Source: Prevotellaceae bacterium UBA5903
GTDB lineage: Bacteria > Bacteroidota > Bacteroidia > Bacteroidales > Bacteroidaceae
Length of the DNA stretch: 16,072 nt
Reading direction: 5' to 3'
Assembly: GCA_002431845.1 (NCBI GenBank)
Contig: DJEH01000022.1
Coordinates: 22,998-39,069, forward strand
Below the pieces are notes generated by a model, which was not told the DNA's origin, made no database searches, and was given only the letters and a program-made list of their open reading frames with translations. Position 1 is the first letter of the stretch; every line of letters begins with the position of its first letter. A program made the translations under genes and the position numbers. Positions 1 through 7,302 of this stretch are shown here, in pieces.

Positions 1-3
1 AAT

Positions 4-24
4 GTTTCCTTTTAAAAAGGAAAC
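4..24. repeat. Perfect 10-bp inverted repeat at window edge
   Basis: Arms GTTTCCTTTT (4-13) and AAAAGGAAAC (15-24) are exact reverse complements around one base. It lies in the noncoding edge of the window, beyond the 3' end of the first gene. No T-run follows on either strand, so a terminator role is not shown. It could be a small cruciform or a protein site. Confidence 0.5.
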
Positions 25-117
25 CATTAGCAACTTACTGAAAGCAACTGCTTATAATGAGTGTTCGTCATCTCAACATAAACTCTGTATTAAATAAAAT
101 AGTCTGCTCACAATGTA

Positions 118-141
118 TAAGTAAATGGGGAAGTCTACTTA
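118..141. repeat. Short inverted repeat over the stop codon of the first gene
   Basis: TAAGTA (118-123) and TACTTA (136-141) form a 6-bp dyad with a 12-base loop. The right arm includes the stop codon of the minus-strand gene at 139-1134. There is no T-run on the exit side, so it is at best a weak 3' hairpin. Confidence 0.25.
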
Positions 142-1134
142 AAATTCAATACTCTCGTAGGGTGTGTTGTTAATGGCTGCTGCTCTATAAGCAAATCCAC
201 TTTTATACATTTTGCCTGTATGTAGTAAGTATATCTTTTCGGCATGCGAAAGAGTTAGCATATCAACAAACGATTTGAGGTAGACATCGTAAGCTGCATC
301 AAGTGTGTAGTCCATGTGTACTACTTTGCCACTAATGATGCGCACGTAGGGTAGTTCGGCAGCTGCTCTTTGCAAGAAGGTAACGCTTTCAGACGTTATT
401 AGCACCAGGCTGTTAGGGGCTTGCGTGCTATGTATATAGTCTATTTGGCGGATGCACTTACGGATAAGTTCTTCGCGAGCTTGTGGTGGCAATACTTCAT
501 AATCGCCTTCTTTAAAGTCGCCTAAGAGTTGTTGAAAGCGTAGCACCATAGCAATAAAAGGTGCTCCGATGTGTTGTAGCTGATGGTCTACAGCCAATTG
601 CAATGGTGGGGCGAGCGAAAACAAATCACCAAAGGCTTGACTATAATGTTTGTCGTAAATGAGTGTGTTGCTATATACGTGCAGTTGTTTGTGTAAGGCC
701 GATTTGTGTAATTTACGAAGATAGAGTTTGTGCAACTTGCTTGGCAACAGGTGTAACATGAGCAAAACGGGACGTGATTGCTGACTATTGTAGCTTAGTT
801 CTTCATTGGTAATGTTCCAATCGTATGTTCCTTTAGGTAAATAATCGGCTAACGAGAAGGGATAATTAAAGTGTATGTAAAATGGAACACGATGTAGTTT
901 ACACCAATAATAAATCGAGCAAATGCCTCGCAATCTATCCGACAAGCCACCATGCATAGTGCGCCCATCTATCATCATAACGATGCCTGTTTTGAGATTT
1001 TTAATTGAGGAATGGCCGGCCGTGTAGTAAGTATTTAGCAGTTTTTGTTCTTCAGCATGAAAAGCGCCTCCTTTTCCGCTTATCACTTGGATAAAACTTG
1101 TTATGAGTTTACCCGTTTTTTTTACGAATTTCAT
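139..1134 (-). CDS. Hypothetical protein, possible fucosyltransferase-like (NodZ/FUT8/POFUT-type) glycosyltransferase
   Basis: A 331-residue soluble protein with no signal peptide or membrane segment. After a beta-strand-like IVMMIDG (51-57) it has GGLSDRLRGI (62-71), which resembles the N-terminal nucleotide-sugar region of NodZ/FUT8/O-fucosyltransferase-fold enzymes (typically G-hydrophobic-[GS]-D/N-R-[LM]-[RL]). It continues with alternating strands and helices. The C-terminal part has a D-M-L-x-LS-HA segment followed by KSGFAYRAA (311-319), similar to the D-x(2)-x-LS-x-A / SxFS-x-x-A end of that fold. I infer a glycosyltransferase acting on a surface glycan, but the match is by eye and moderate. 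ATG at 1134 lies only about 27 nt past the ilvC terminator stem, with no promoter element visible between them. Expression may therefore need read-through or an unrecognised promoter. An internal start at residue 53 would keep the DRLRG motif. Confidence 0.6.
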   Translation of the reverse strand: MKFVKKTGKLITSFIQVISGKGGAFHAEEQKLLNTYYTAGHSSIKNLKTGIVMMIDGRTMHGGLSDRLRGICSIYYWCKLHRVPFYIHFNYPFSLADYLPKGTYDWNITNEELSYNSQQSRPVLLMLHLLPSKLHKLYLRKLHKSALHKQLHVYSNTLIYDKHYSQAFGDLFSLAPPLQLAVDHQLQHIGAPFIAMVLRFQQLLGDFKEGDYEVLPPQAREELIRKCIRQIDYIHSTQAPNSLVLITSESVTFLQRAAAELPYVRIISGKVVHMDYTLDAAYDVYLKSFVDMLTLSHAEKIYLLHTGKMYKSGFAYRAAAINNTPYESIEF

Positions 1135-1144
1135 GTTTAATGAA

Positions 1145-1214
1145 TAAAGAAAATAAAAAAAGACAAGTGATACAAGCGCCCTTTCTGATGCAGAAAGGTG
1201 CTTGTTTCCTTGTC
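1145..1214 (-). terminator. Intrinsic terminator of the ilvD-ilvB-ilvN-ilvC operon
   Basis: A long hairpin has three stacked stem blocks: GACAAG (1162-1167) with CTTGTC (1209-1214), ACAAGC (1172-1177) with GCTTGT (1200-1205), and CCTTTCTG (1180-1187) with CAGAAAGG (1191-1198) around an ATG loop. Read on the minus strand it is followed by TTTTTTTATTTT (1161-1150). It lies 70 nt beyond the ilvC stop codon. The right polarity, strong stem and T-tract together make this a confident rho-independent terminator. Confidence 0.9.
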
Positions 1215-1283
1215 TAATTTGTTTGTTATTTCTGCATTAGATGTCAGAAGATAAAATCTTTAACATCTAATAATTGAAAATGC

Positions 1284-2327
1284 TTAGTTATTCTCTGGGC
1301 GGAGTTTACGAACAGTTTCGCCAGCACGCCACATTTCGCTGTCGTGGAGAGCCTTAAGCTCTTTTTCAAGGCCTTCGCGGTAGTCGGGCTTAGAGTTAGA
1401 GTCGATAGAGATTTGAGCTTCGTTGCCACTTGCTACGCTCTGATAAAGCTTCTCCATAACGGGCTTGATAGCATCGTGGAAAGGAGTCATCCAGTCGAGT
1501 GCACCACGTTGAGCAGTGGTAGAGCAGTTAGCATACATCCAGTCCATACCATTCTTACCAATCATAGGGATGAGCGATTGAGTAAACTCTTCAACAGTTT
1601 CGTTGAAAGCTTCAGAAGGAGTATGTCCGTGTTCGCGTAGGGTTTCGTATTGTGCAAGGAACAAACCTTGAACTGCACCCATCAAAGAGCCACGTTCGCC
1701 AGTAAGGTCGCTTGTAGCTTCGCGCTTAAAGTCGGTCTTGAACAAGTAGCCCGAACCGATACCTACGCCAAATGCAAGCACCTTATCAGTGGCATGACCA
1801 GAGTGGTCTTGGTATACAGCGTATGAAGAGTTCAAGCCACGACCTTCAAGGAACATGGTGCGGAGTGATGTGCCCGAACCCTTAGGTGCTACCATGATAA
1901 CGTCGATGTCGGCAGGAGGTACAACACCTGTGCGGTCGCTCCAAGTGATTGCAAAACCATGAGAGAAGTAAAGAGTTTTGCCTGGAGTCAAATATTTCTT
2001 AAGAGAAGGCCATAACTGCATTTGAGCAGCATCAGAGAGCAACATACAGATGATTGTGCCCTTCTCGGCTGCTTCTTCGAGTGAGAAGAGTGTTTCGCCA
2101 GGAACCCAACCATCGGCCTTAGCCTTTTCGTAAGTCTTGCCTTGGCGTTGGCCAACGATAACGTTAAAGCCATTGTCGCGCAAGTTGCAAGCTTGACCAG
2201 GACCTTGAACACCATAACCAAGAACGGCAATGGTTTCGTTCTTCAAAATTTCACGTGCTTTTTCCAATGGGAACTCCTCGCGAGTGATTACTTCTTCGAT
2301 CACACCGCCAAAATTCAATTGTGCCAT
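1284..2327 (-). CDS. ilvC: Ketol-acid reductoisomerase (class I)
   Basis: Converts 2-acetolactate or 2-aceto-2-hydroxybutyrate to the 2,3-dihydroxy acid with NAD(P)H and Mg2+, the second common step of valine and isoleucine synthesis (EC 1.1.1.86). It has 347 residues, the short class I form, unlike the ~490-residue enterobacterial type. The Rossmann loop GYGVQG is at 37-42 and the cofactor loop VGQRQGK is at 58-64. H123 in SHGF matches the conserved active-site His. The Mg-binding segment DLTGERG is at 207-213 and the second acidic set ETVEEFT at 243-249. ATG at 2327 is well placed 86 nt after the end of ilvN. It is the last gene of the operon, with a terminator directly behind. Cofactor preference cannot be fixed by eye. 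Confidence 0.97.
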   Translation of the reverse strand: MAQLNFGGVIEEVITREEFPLEKAREILKNETIAVLGYGVQGPGQACNLRDNGFNVIVGQRQGKTYEKAKADGWVPGETLFSLEEAAEKGTIICMLLSDAAQMQLWPSLKKYLTPGKTLYFSHGFAITWSDRTGVVPPADIDVIMVAPKGSGTSLRTMFLEGRGLNSSYAVYQDHSGHATDKVLAFGVGIGSGYLFKTDFKREATSDLTGERGSLMGAVQGLFLAQYETLREHGHTPSEAFNETVEEFTQSLIPMIGKNGMDWMYANCSTTAQRGALDWMTPFHDAIKPVMEKLYQSVASGNEAQISIDSNSKPDYREGLEKELKALHDSEMWRAGETVRKLRPENN

Positions 2328-2413
2328 AATATTTTTGTGTTTAAAGTTTACTCATAGCCTTTAGTTGTGTGGCATGAGCTTCTTTGTGTTAGAATATACC
2401 TTTATGGTTTGTT

Positions 2414-3025
2414 TTAGATTTCTGCTTTAGCTTGTTGTTGCGCTCTTTTTTCTTCTTTGCGCAGTTCAAGAAACTCGTTGAGCTCTTCGCGACGGCTCTT
2501 GGTAACAGCAACCACGCCCGAACTAACGTATTGTAAGATGCATCCGTACTCTTTGAGCTTGTGGTAGAGTTCCATGGTCTCTTCGGGCAAACCCTCTTTC
2601 GACACAATGGCATAGGTAGAATTAACTTCAACTATTTTGCCATCGTATTGGCGTATAGCCTTAGAGATGTTGCGGTTTTCGATGAGTCGTGCCGTAGCAA
2701 TCTTATAGAGAGCTTGGTCCATCACAAATATTTCATCGCTCGTGAAGTATTGTGCTTGGATAACATCAATTTTCTTTTCAATTTGCTTTACCACCGTTTG
2801 AATGGTATGTTCGTCTGTGTAGGTGGTGATGGTGTAGCGGTGCACCTTTTCAATGCCTGATGCCGAAACGTTAAGGCTTTCGATGTTGAGCTGTCGGCGT
2901 GTAAAGACATTGGTTACGAGGTTGAGCACACCTGCCAAGTTTTCAGAGAACACAATGATGGTATAAAGTGTGAGGTCTTTATTGTCTGAGGTCATTTCTT
3001 GCGTCTTGTTTAAGGGGTTAAACAT
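2414..3025 (-). CDS. ilvN: Acetolactate synthase small (regulatory) subunit
   Basis: The regulatory partner of the IlvB catalytic subunit; in this family it gives valine feedback and raises activity. An N-terminal ACT domain runs from about LTLYTIIVF through NIESLNVSAS, the typical strand-helix-strand with the conserved NI-x-SL-x-V pattern. A second, C-terminal domain (EVNSTYAIVS, GVVAVTKSR) follows, then a charged Glu/Arg/Lys/Gln tail. The reading frame extends upstream to a TTG at 3037. I list ATG 3025 (203 residues); ATG 2995 (193 residues) starts closer to the ACT domain and nearer the usual family start. No clear Shine-Dalgarno decides between them. The gap to the ilvB stop is 48 nt, consistent with one transcript. 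It is also called ilvH in some annotations. Confidence 0.93.
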   Translation of the reverse strand: MFNPLNKTQEMTSDNKDLTLYTIIVFSENLAGVLNLVTNVFTRRQLNIESLNVSASGIEKVHRYTITTYTDEHTIQTVVKQIEKKIDVIQAQYFTSDEIFVMDQALYKIATARLIENRNISKAIRQYDGKIVEVNSTYAIVSKEGLPEETMELYHKLKEYGCILQYVSSGVVAVTKSRREELNEFLELRKEEKRAQQQAKAEI

Positions 3026-3073
3026 GATAGGTAGCAAATTGTTGGGAGCTACTTATGTTTGTGTTCTCTCGGT

Positions 3074-4828
3074 TTATACTTCGAGCATCATGTCGTCTAC
3101 ATCGTGTCCTGGACAGCACATAGGCAACACGTTGTCTTCTTCGAGTACGGCTGCTTGCAACAAGAATGGGCCTTCGGTGCTTAGCATTGTGTGGATGGCA
3201 TCGTCGAGTTTGTTGCGGTCTGTAACGGTTAGTACAGGTATGTTGTATGCCTCGGCAATTTTCTCATAGTCAGGGTTCATCATTGGGGTAAATGAGTAGC
3301 GATGACTAAAGAACAATTGTTGCCATTGGCGCACATTGCCTAAGAAGTTGTTGTTGAGCAGTATGATTTTAACGGGTGCATGTTGCTCCATGATGGTGCC
3401 AAATTCCTCAATGGTCATTTGTAAGCCGCCATCGCCAAGGAATAGGCATACCGTACGGTCGGGGGCACCAAAGGTGGCTCCGATAGCAGCGGGTAGACCG
3501 TAGCCCATAGTGCCCATACCACCCGATGTGATAATGCTTCGCTTTTCGGTAAAGCGGAAGTAGCGTGCTGCCATCATTTGGTTTTGTCCCACATCGGTTA
3601 CGAGCACTGCTTTGTCGTGAGTGAGTTCGCTTACGCGGCGTATCACCTCGCCCATACGCAATGGACCTTCGGTGGGATGTATTTGTGGTTCGATAACCAC
3701 GTTGCTCTCTTTCTCGTCCCAAACGCGGAAACTCTCGCGCCAATCGTTGTGCTGTTTCTCCTCGAGCAAGGCTGTAACTTGGGGCAAGGTTTCTTTGCAG
3801 TCGCCAAGCACGGCAACGTCTACTTGTACGTTCTTGTTGATTTCAGAGGGGTCGATGTCAAAGTGTATCTTGCGTGCTTGCTTGGCGTAAGTGGCAAGAT
3901 TGCCTGTGATACGATCGTCGAAGCGCATGCCCACTGCAATAAGCAAGTCGCACTCTTGTGTTTTTTTATTAGAGCCTAATGAGCCGTGCATACCCAGCAT
4001 ACCCACATTGAGCGGATGGTTGCTTGGCAGTGCCGAAAGTCCCAGCAAGGTGCATCCAGCAGGCAGTCCAGCCTTTTCAATAAAGGCTTTTAGCTCATTG
4101 CTGGCATTGCCCAATTCTACTCCTTGACCCACGAGAACAAGCGGGCGTTTCGCTTCGTTGATGAGCGCGGCAGCCTCGGCAATACTTTGCTTGTCGGTGG
4201 TGGGCACGGGGATATAGCTACGAATAAAGTCGATGGTGCCGTGAACGTAGGGCGCTTTTTCTACTTGTGCGTTCTTGGCAAAGTCGAGCACTACAGGGCC
4301 CGGACGGCCACTACCTGCAATGTAGAAAGCACGATGAACAGCCCAAGCCACATCTTTGGCCGAACGAATTTGGTACGACCATTTGCTGATAGGCTGCGTG
4401 ATGTCTACAACGTCGCACTCTTGAAATGCATCGGTGCCCAACATCTTTACGCCTACTTGTCCGGTGATAACAACCATAGGTGTGCTATCCATCATGGCAT
4501 CGGCAATGCCCGTAATGGTGTTGGTAGCCCCAGGACCACTTGTTACAAGGCACACACCCGTTTGTCCGCTCACGCGTGCATAACCTTCGGCTGCATGAGT
4601 GGCAGCTTGTTCATGACGAACAAGGATGTGATTAAGTCGGTCGCGATAGTCGTAAAGAGCATCGTAAACAGGCATAATAGCACCGCCAGGGTAGCCAAAC
4701 AATGTAGTAACACCCTCGTCTAAGAGTGCGCGCATCAATATTTCAGCACCCGTAATGAGCGAGCCTCCGTTGGTTTCAACAGGCTCTTGTTGCTGAGATT
4801 GTGCTTCTTTTATAGTGTTCTGACTCAT
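3074..4828 (-). CDS. ilvB: Acetolactate synthase (acetohydroxyacid synthase) large catalytic subunit
   Basis: ThDP-dependent condensation of pyruvate with pyruvate or 2-oxobutyrate, the first common step of valine/isoleucine synthesis (EC 2.2.1.6). Numbered from ATG 4828 (584 residues), the catalytic Glu is E73 in VRHEQAATHAAEGYAR. The central FAD-binding-type domain spans roughly 200-360. The ThDP motif begins GDGG at 465-468 and ends NNN at 492-494. LGNVRQWQ at 496-503 carries the Trp (W502) equivalent to the herbicide-contact Trp of plant enzymes; the usual Met before VRQW is Asn here. The open frame reaches a TTG two codons earlier (4834), but the ATG is the more likely start. The spacing to ilvD (143 nt with an intercistronic hairpin) and to ilvN (48 nt) fits one operon. 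Confidence 0.96.
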   Translation of the reverse strand: MSQNTIKEAQSQQQEPVETNGGSLITGAEILMRALLDEGVTTLFGYPGGAIMPVYDALYDYRDRLNHILVRHEQAATHAAEGYARVSGQTGVCLVTSGPGATNTITGIADAMMDSTPMVVITGQVGVKMLGTDAFQECDVVDITQPISKWSYQIRSAKDVAWAVHRAFYIAGSGRPGPVVLDFAKNAQVEKAPYVHGTIDFIRSYIPVPTTDKQSIAEAAALINEAKRPLVLVGQGVELGNASNELKAFIEKAGLPAGCTLLGLSALPSNHPLNVGMLGMHGSLGSNKKTQECDLLIAVGMRFDDRITGNLATYAKQARKIHFDIDPSEINKNVQVDVAVLGDCKETLPQVTALLEEKQHNDWRESFRVWDEKESNVVIEPQIHPTEGPLRMGEVIRRVSELTHDKAVLVTDVGQNQMMAARYFRFTEKRSIITSGGMGTMGYGLPAAIGATFGAPDRTVCLFLGDGGLQMTIEEFGTIMEQHAPVKIILLNNNFLGNVRQWQQLFFSHRYSFTPMMNPDYEKIAEAYNIPVLTVTDRNKLDDAIHTMLSTEGPFLLQAAVLEEDNVLPMCCPGHDVDDMMLEV

Positions 4829-4943
4829 GTGCAATTGTTATTTTCATGTGCTAAACACTCTTGAATATAAGTGTGGATGCGTGTTGGCAGTCAAAGCCTT
4901 GTACTTATCAAAAATGTTTAGTTTTATGTCTTAGAGTTTAGGT

Positions 4944-4969
4944 AAGAGAGTTGTTGTAGGCACTCTCTT
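4944..4969. repeat. Intercistronic hairpin between ilvD and ilvB
   Basis: AAGAGAGT (4944-4951) and ACTCTCTT (4962-4969) are perfect 8-bp arms with a 10-nt loop, lying 2 nt beyond the ilvD stop codon. No T-run follows on the minus strand, so it is not a normal intrinsic terminator. A role in mRNA processing or in protecting the ilvD 3' end is possible but unproven. Confidence 0.5.
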
Positions 4970-4971
4970 TA

Positions 4972-6771
4972 TTATATGTCTCTCACGCCACCTTTGTCGG
5001 CGCTGCTCACCATGCTTGCATAAGCTCTTAGGGCCTTGCTCACCTCGCGTTTGCGTTGCAAGGGGCGCATGGGGCGTGCAGCAAGTTCTTCGTCGGTGAG
5101 GTGAACAGATATGGTGCGTGAGGGTATATCAATTTCGATAATGTCGCCATCAACAATTTTGCCAATAGCTCCGCCAGCTGCAGCCTCGGGCGAAATATGA
5201 CCTATACTAAGGCCCGATGTACCGCCTGAGAAGCGTCCGTCGGTGATAAGAGCACAAGCCTTGCCAAGGTGACGGCTCTTGATGTAAGAGGTGGGGTAGA
5301 GCATCTCTTGCATGCCCGGACCGCCTTTAGGACCCTCGTGAGTTATAACTACCACATCGCCTGCTTTTACCTCTCCGCCAAGAATGCCTTTGCAAGCATC
5401 GTCTTGAGAGTCGTAAACGCGTGCAGGACCTTCAAAGTGCCATAGGCTCTCGTCTACACCTGCCGTCTTTACTACGCAACCATCTTTTGCAATGTTGCCA
5501 AACAATACGGCAAGTCCGCCATCTTTGGTGTAAGCGTGTTCGAGGTTACGAATGCAACCTTCGTTGCGGTCGGCATCGAGCGAGGGCCATTGTGCATTTT
5601 GCACGCCCATTTCTGTGCAGAACTTACCAGCTGGGGCACTGTGGTATATGCGGTCGGCCTCGGGGTCGATGGTGGGGGCGGTGATGTCATATTTCTTAAT
5701 ATCCTCGCCAAGGGTGCTACCATTCACTCTGTGTGCATCAAGGTTTAACAAGTTGCCTTTAGCCAATTCGCCAAGAATGCCAAGCACGCCACCAGCGCGG
5801 TTGCACTCTTGTACGGAGTACTTTTGTGTGTTGGGCGATAGCTTGCAAAGGCAAGGCACGTGGCGACTCAGTTGGTCAATGTCTTGCATCTTAAAGTCTA
5901 CACCAGCCTCGTTAGCCACAGCCAATAGGTGGAGCACGGTGTTGGTGCTTCCGCCCATTGCAATGTCGAGGGTCATAGCGTTTAAGAAAGCCTGACGAGT
6001 GGCAATAGAGCGTGGTAGGACGGAGGTATCGCCGTCTTCGTAATATTTATATGCGTTCTTTACAATAAGTTTAGCTGCATCTTCAAACAGTTTGCGACGA
6101 TTAACGTGTGTGGCCAATATAGTTCCGTTGCCAGGGAGCGAAAGTCCTAATGCTTCGGTAAGGCAGTTCATAGAGTTGGCTGTAAACATGCCCGAACAGC
6201 AACCGCATCCAGGGCAAGCACGCTGTTCTACTTGTGCCAAATCGTCGTCGCTAACAGAGGTGTCGGCACCTTTTATCATAGCTGTGATAAGGTCTACGTT
6301 CTCACCCTTAAACTTTCCAGCTTCCATCGGACCACCGCTAACAAACACGGTAGGGATGTTGAGGCGCATAGCAGCCATGAGCATGCCCGGTGTGATTTTG
6401 TCGCAGTTGGAAATGCAAACCAATGCGTCGGCTTTGTGAGCCTGCACCATATACTCTACAGAGTCGGCTATGATGTCGCGCGAGGGCAATGAGTAGAGCA
6501 TACCATCGTGTCCCATGGCAATGCCATCGTCAATGGCAATGGTATTGAACTCGGCAGCATAGCATCCCAACTTCTCAATTTCTTTTTTTACCAATTGTCC
6601 TACTTCGTGTAAATGAGTATGACCTGGTACAAATTGAGTGAACGAATTGGCGATAGCTATAATAGGCTTGCCGAACTGCTCGCGTTTCATACCTGTGGCA
6701 ATCCACAACGCACGCGCACCAGCCATGCGTCTTCCTTCTGTGCTAAATGCACTACGCAACTGAATTTTCAT
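4972..6771 (-). CDS. ilvD: Dihydroxy-acid dehydratase
   Basis: Fe-S enzyme dehydrating 2,3-dihydroxy acids to 2-keto acids, the third common step of valine/isoleucine synthesis (EC 4.2.1.9). It has 599 residues, normal for the family. DDGIAMGHDGM (81-91) contains the first metal-binding Asp. SNCDKITPGM (121-130) carries cluster ligand C123 and K125, the lysine carboxylated in this family. ACPGCGCCSGMFTANSM (185-201) holds C192, aligned with the E. coli cluster Cys, plus an adjacent C191 where E. coli has Ser. ITDGRFSGG near the C-terminus and the substrate-side EGPKGGPGM loop are intact. ATG 6771 gives a standard N-terminus (KIQLRSAFSTEG). It is the first gene of the operon, so its upstream gap should hold the operon promoter. 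Confidence 0.97.
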   Translation of the reverse strand: MKIQLRSAFSTEGRRMAGARALWIATGMKREQFGKPIIAIANSFTQFVPGHTHLHEVGQLVKKEIEKLGCYAAEFNTIAIDDGIAMGHDGMLYSLPSRDIIADSVEYMVQAHKADALVCISNCDKITPGMLMAAMRLNIPTVFVSGGPMEAGKFKGENVDLITAMIKGADTSVSDDDLAQVEQRACPGCGCCSGMFTANSMNCLTEALGLSLPGNGTILATHVNRRKLFEDAAKLIVKNAYKYYEDGDTSVLPRSIATRQAFLNAMTLDIAMGGSTNTVLHLLAVANEAGVDFKMQDIDQLSRHVPCLCKLSPNTQKYSVQECNRAGGVLGILGELAKGNLLNLDAHRVNGSTLGEDIKKYDITAPTIDPEADRIYHSAPAGKFCTEMGVQNAQWPSLDADRNEGCIRNLEHAYTKDGGLAVLFGNIAKDGCVVKTAGVDESLWHFEGPARVYDSQDDACKGILGGEVKAGDVVVITHEGPKGGPGMQEMLYPTSYIKSRHLGKACALITDGRFSGGTSGLSIGHISPEAAAGGAIGKIVDGDIIEIDIPSRTISVHLTDEELAARPMRPLQRKREVSKALRAYASMVSSADKGGVRDI

Positions 6772-6799
6772 AGCTTCTTATCTGTGATATGTTATTTTG

Positions 6800-6843
6800 A
6801 AGCCAACGCATGTAATATGCATAATTATATTGCTGCGTTGCTT
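6800..6843 (-). promoter_or_regulatory. Leader hairpin upstream of ilvD
   Basis: Arms AAGCCAACGCA (6800-6810) and TGCGTTGCTT (6834-6843) pair with one bulged base. Inside them AATAT (6814-6818) faces ATATT (6827-6831), giving a 44-nt hairpin about 28 nt before the ilvD start. No T-run follows on the minus strand and no run of Ile, Val or Leu codons precedes it, so classical attenuation is not supported. It may affect translation or stability of the ilv mRNA. Confidence 0.45.
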
Positions 6844-6860
6844 GCAGTTTATTATTTTTG
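6830..6860 (+). promoter_or_regulatory. Possible Bacteroidetes-type promoter pointing toward cstA
   Basis: TTG (6830-6832), 20 nt, then TATTTTTG (6853-6860) matches the TTTG-N19-21-TAnnTTTG pattern. It would start a plus-strand RNA at about 6867, giving cstA a leader of about 610 nt. It overlaps the ilvD leader on the other strand and could be chance in AT-rich DNA. Confidence 0.3.
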
Positions 6861-6876
6861 CTATTGTAATTGGTTG

Positions 6877-6912
6877 CAAATGTAAACAATATTCCAATAC
6901 GGAAGTACAAAA
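6877..6912 (-). promoter_or_regulatory. Candidate promoter of the ilv operon
   Basis: Read on the minus strand, TACATTTG (6884-6877) matches the Bacteroidetes -7 element TAnnTTTG. TTTTG (6912-6908) lies upstream with a 23-nt spacer, slightly longer than the usual 19-21. The predicted start near 6870 gives about a 100-nt ilvD leader that contains the hairpin at 6800-6843. The -7 match is exact; the spacing is the weak point. Confidence 0.4.
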
Positions 6913-7124
6913 TGTTAGAAAACTTTCTTTTTATTCTGATTTATTGTTCTACTTTACGCTCAAAAGTGCAAAAAACGTGCAATAATGATATGATTTTGTC
7001 ATAAATGTGGACAGTGAATGATATATGCATACATGCAAATATATGCATACGCATAACATTTTTTACAGAATGTATAAACAAATAGATTGTATGTTGTGCT
7101 TTTTTTGTAAACTTGCATATCAAA

Positions 7125-7197
7125 CCATAAGATTATGGCGCATATTGTCTTTTTCTTCAAAATTGGCAATATGTTTTTTTGTGCCATAAGCATATGG
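7125..7197. promoter_or_regulatory. Pair of palindromic sites CCATAAGnnTATGG
   Basis: CCATAAGATTATGG (7125-7138) and CCATAAGCATATGG (7184-7197) are two near-palindromes that agree at 12 of 14 bases and start 59 bp apart. They lie in the divergent gap between ilvD and cstA. Repeated dyads of this size are typical of operators for a dimeric regulator. Which gene they control, and which regulator binds, cannot be told from the sequence. Confidence 0.4.
7141..7180 (+). terminator. Weak terminator-like hairpin in the cstA upstream region
   Basis: CATATTG (7141-7147) and CAATATG (7167-7173) are perfect 7-bp arms followed at once by seven T residues (7174-7180) on the plus strand. The stem is AT-rich and the loop is 19 nt, so strength is doubtful. 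It would matter only if transcription toward cstA starts upstream of it. Confidence 0.25.
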
Positions 7198-7302
7198 GGG
7201 GCTATAAATTCTGTCGCAATAGATTGTGCGGTATCGGAAGTGTAATTTTTCTCTGAGCATATGGGTTGCGGCTCAACAATTAAAGCAAGTTTTATTGTAT
7301 TC

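Larger units (their letters stand above)
6815..7050. repeat. Dispersed ATATGCAT sites in the ilvD-cstA gap
   Basis: The octamer ATATGCAT occurs at 6815-6822, 7023-7030 and 7041-7048. The last two lie inside identical 12-mers ATATATGCATAC (7021-7032 and 7039-7050) 18 bp apart. ATGCAT is self-complementary, so each could be a dimer site. The sequence is AT-rich and chance recurrence is possible. Confidence 0.4.

Noticed and set aside
3578..4723. Long plus-strand frames opposite ilvB (3578-3979, 4124-4723) and similar frames opposite ilvD
   Set aside because: They are antisense shadows of strongly conserved coding sequence and show no recognisable domain or start signal.
6772..6830. Leader peptide for branched-chain amino acid attenuation upstream of ilvD
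   Set aside because: The short minus-strand frame starting ATG-CAT-ATT in the leader encodes MHITCVGFKITYHR, without a run of Ile, Val or Leu codons, and no terminator T-run follows the hairpin.
6797..7193. Small open frames in the ilvD-cstA gap (for example 6797-6985 plus, 6941-7123 and 6999-7193 minus)
   Set aside because: Low-complexity AT-driven translations, overlapping each other on both strands, lacking domain character; at least the 6797 frame begins with TTG. They look like chance frames in noncoding DNA.
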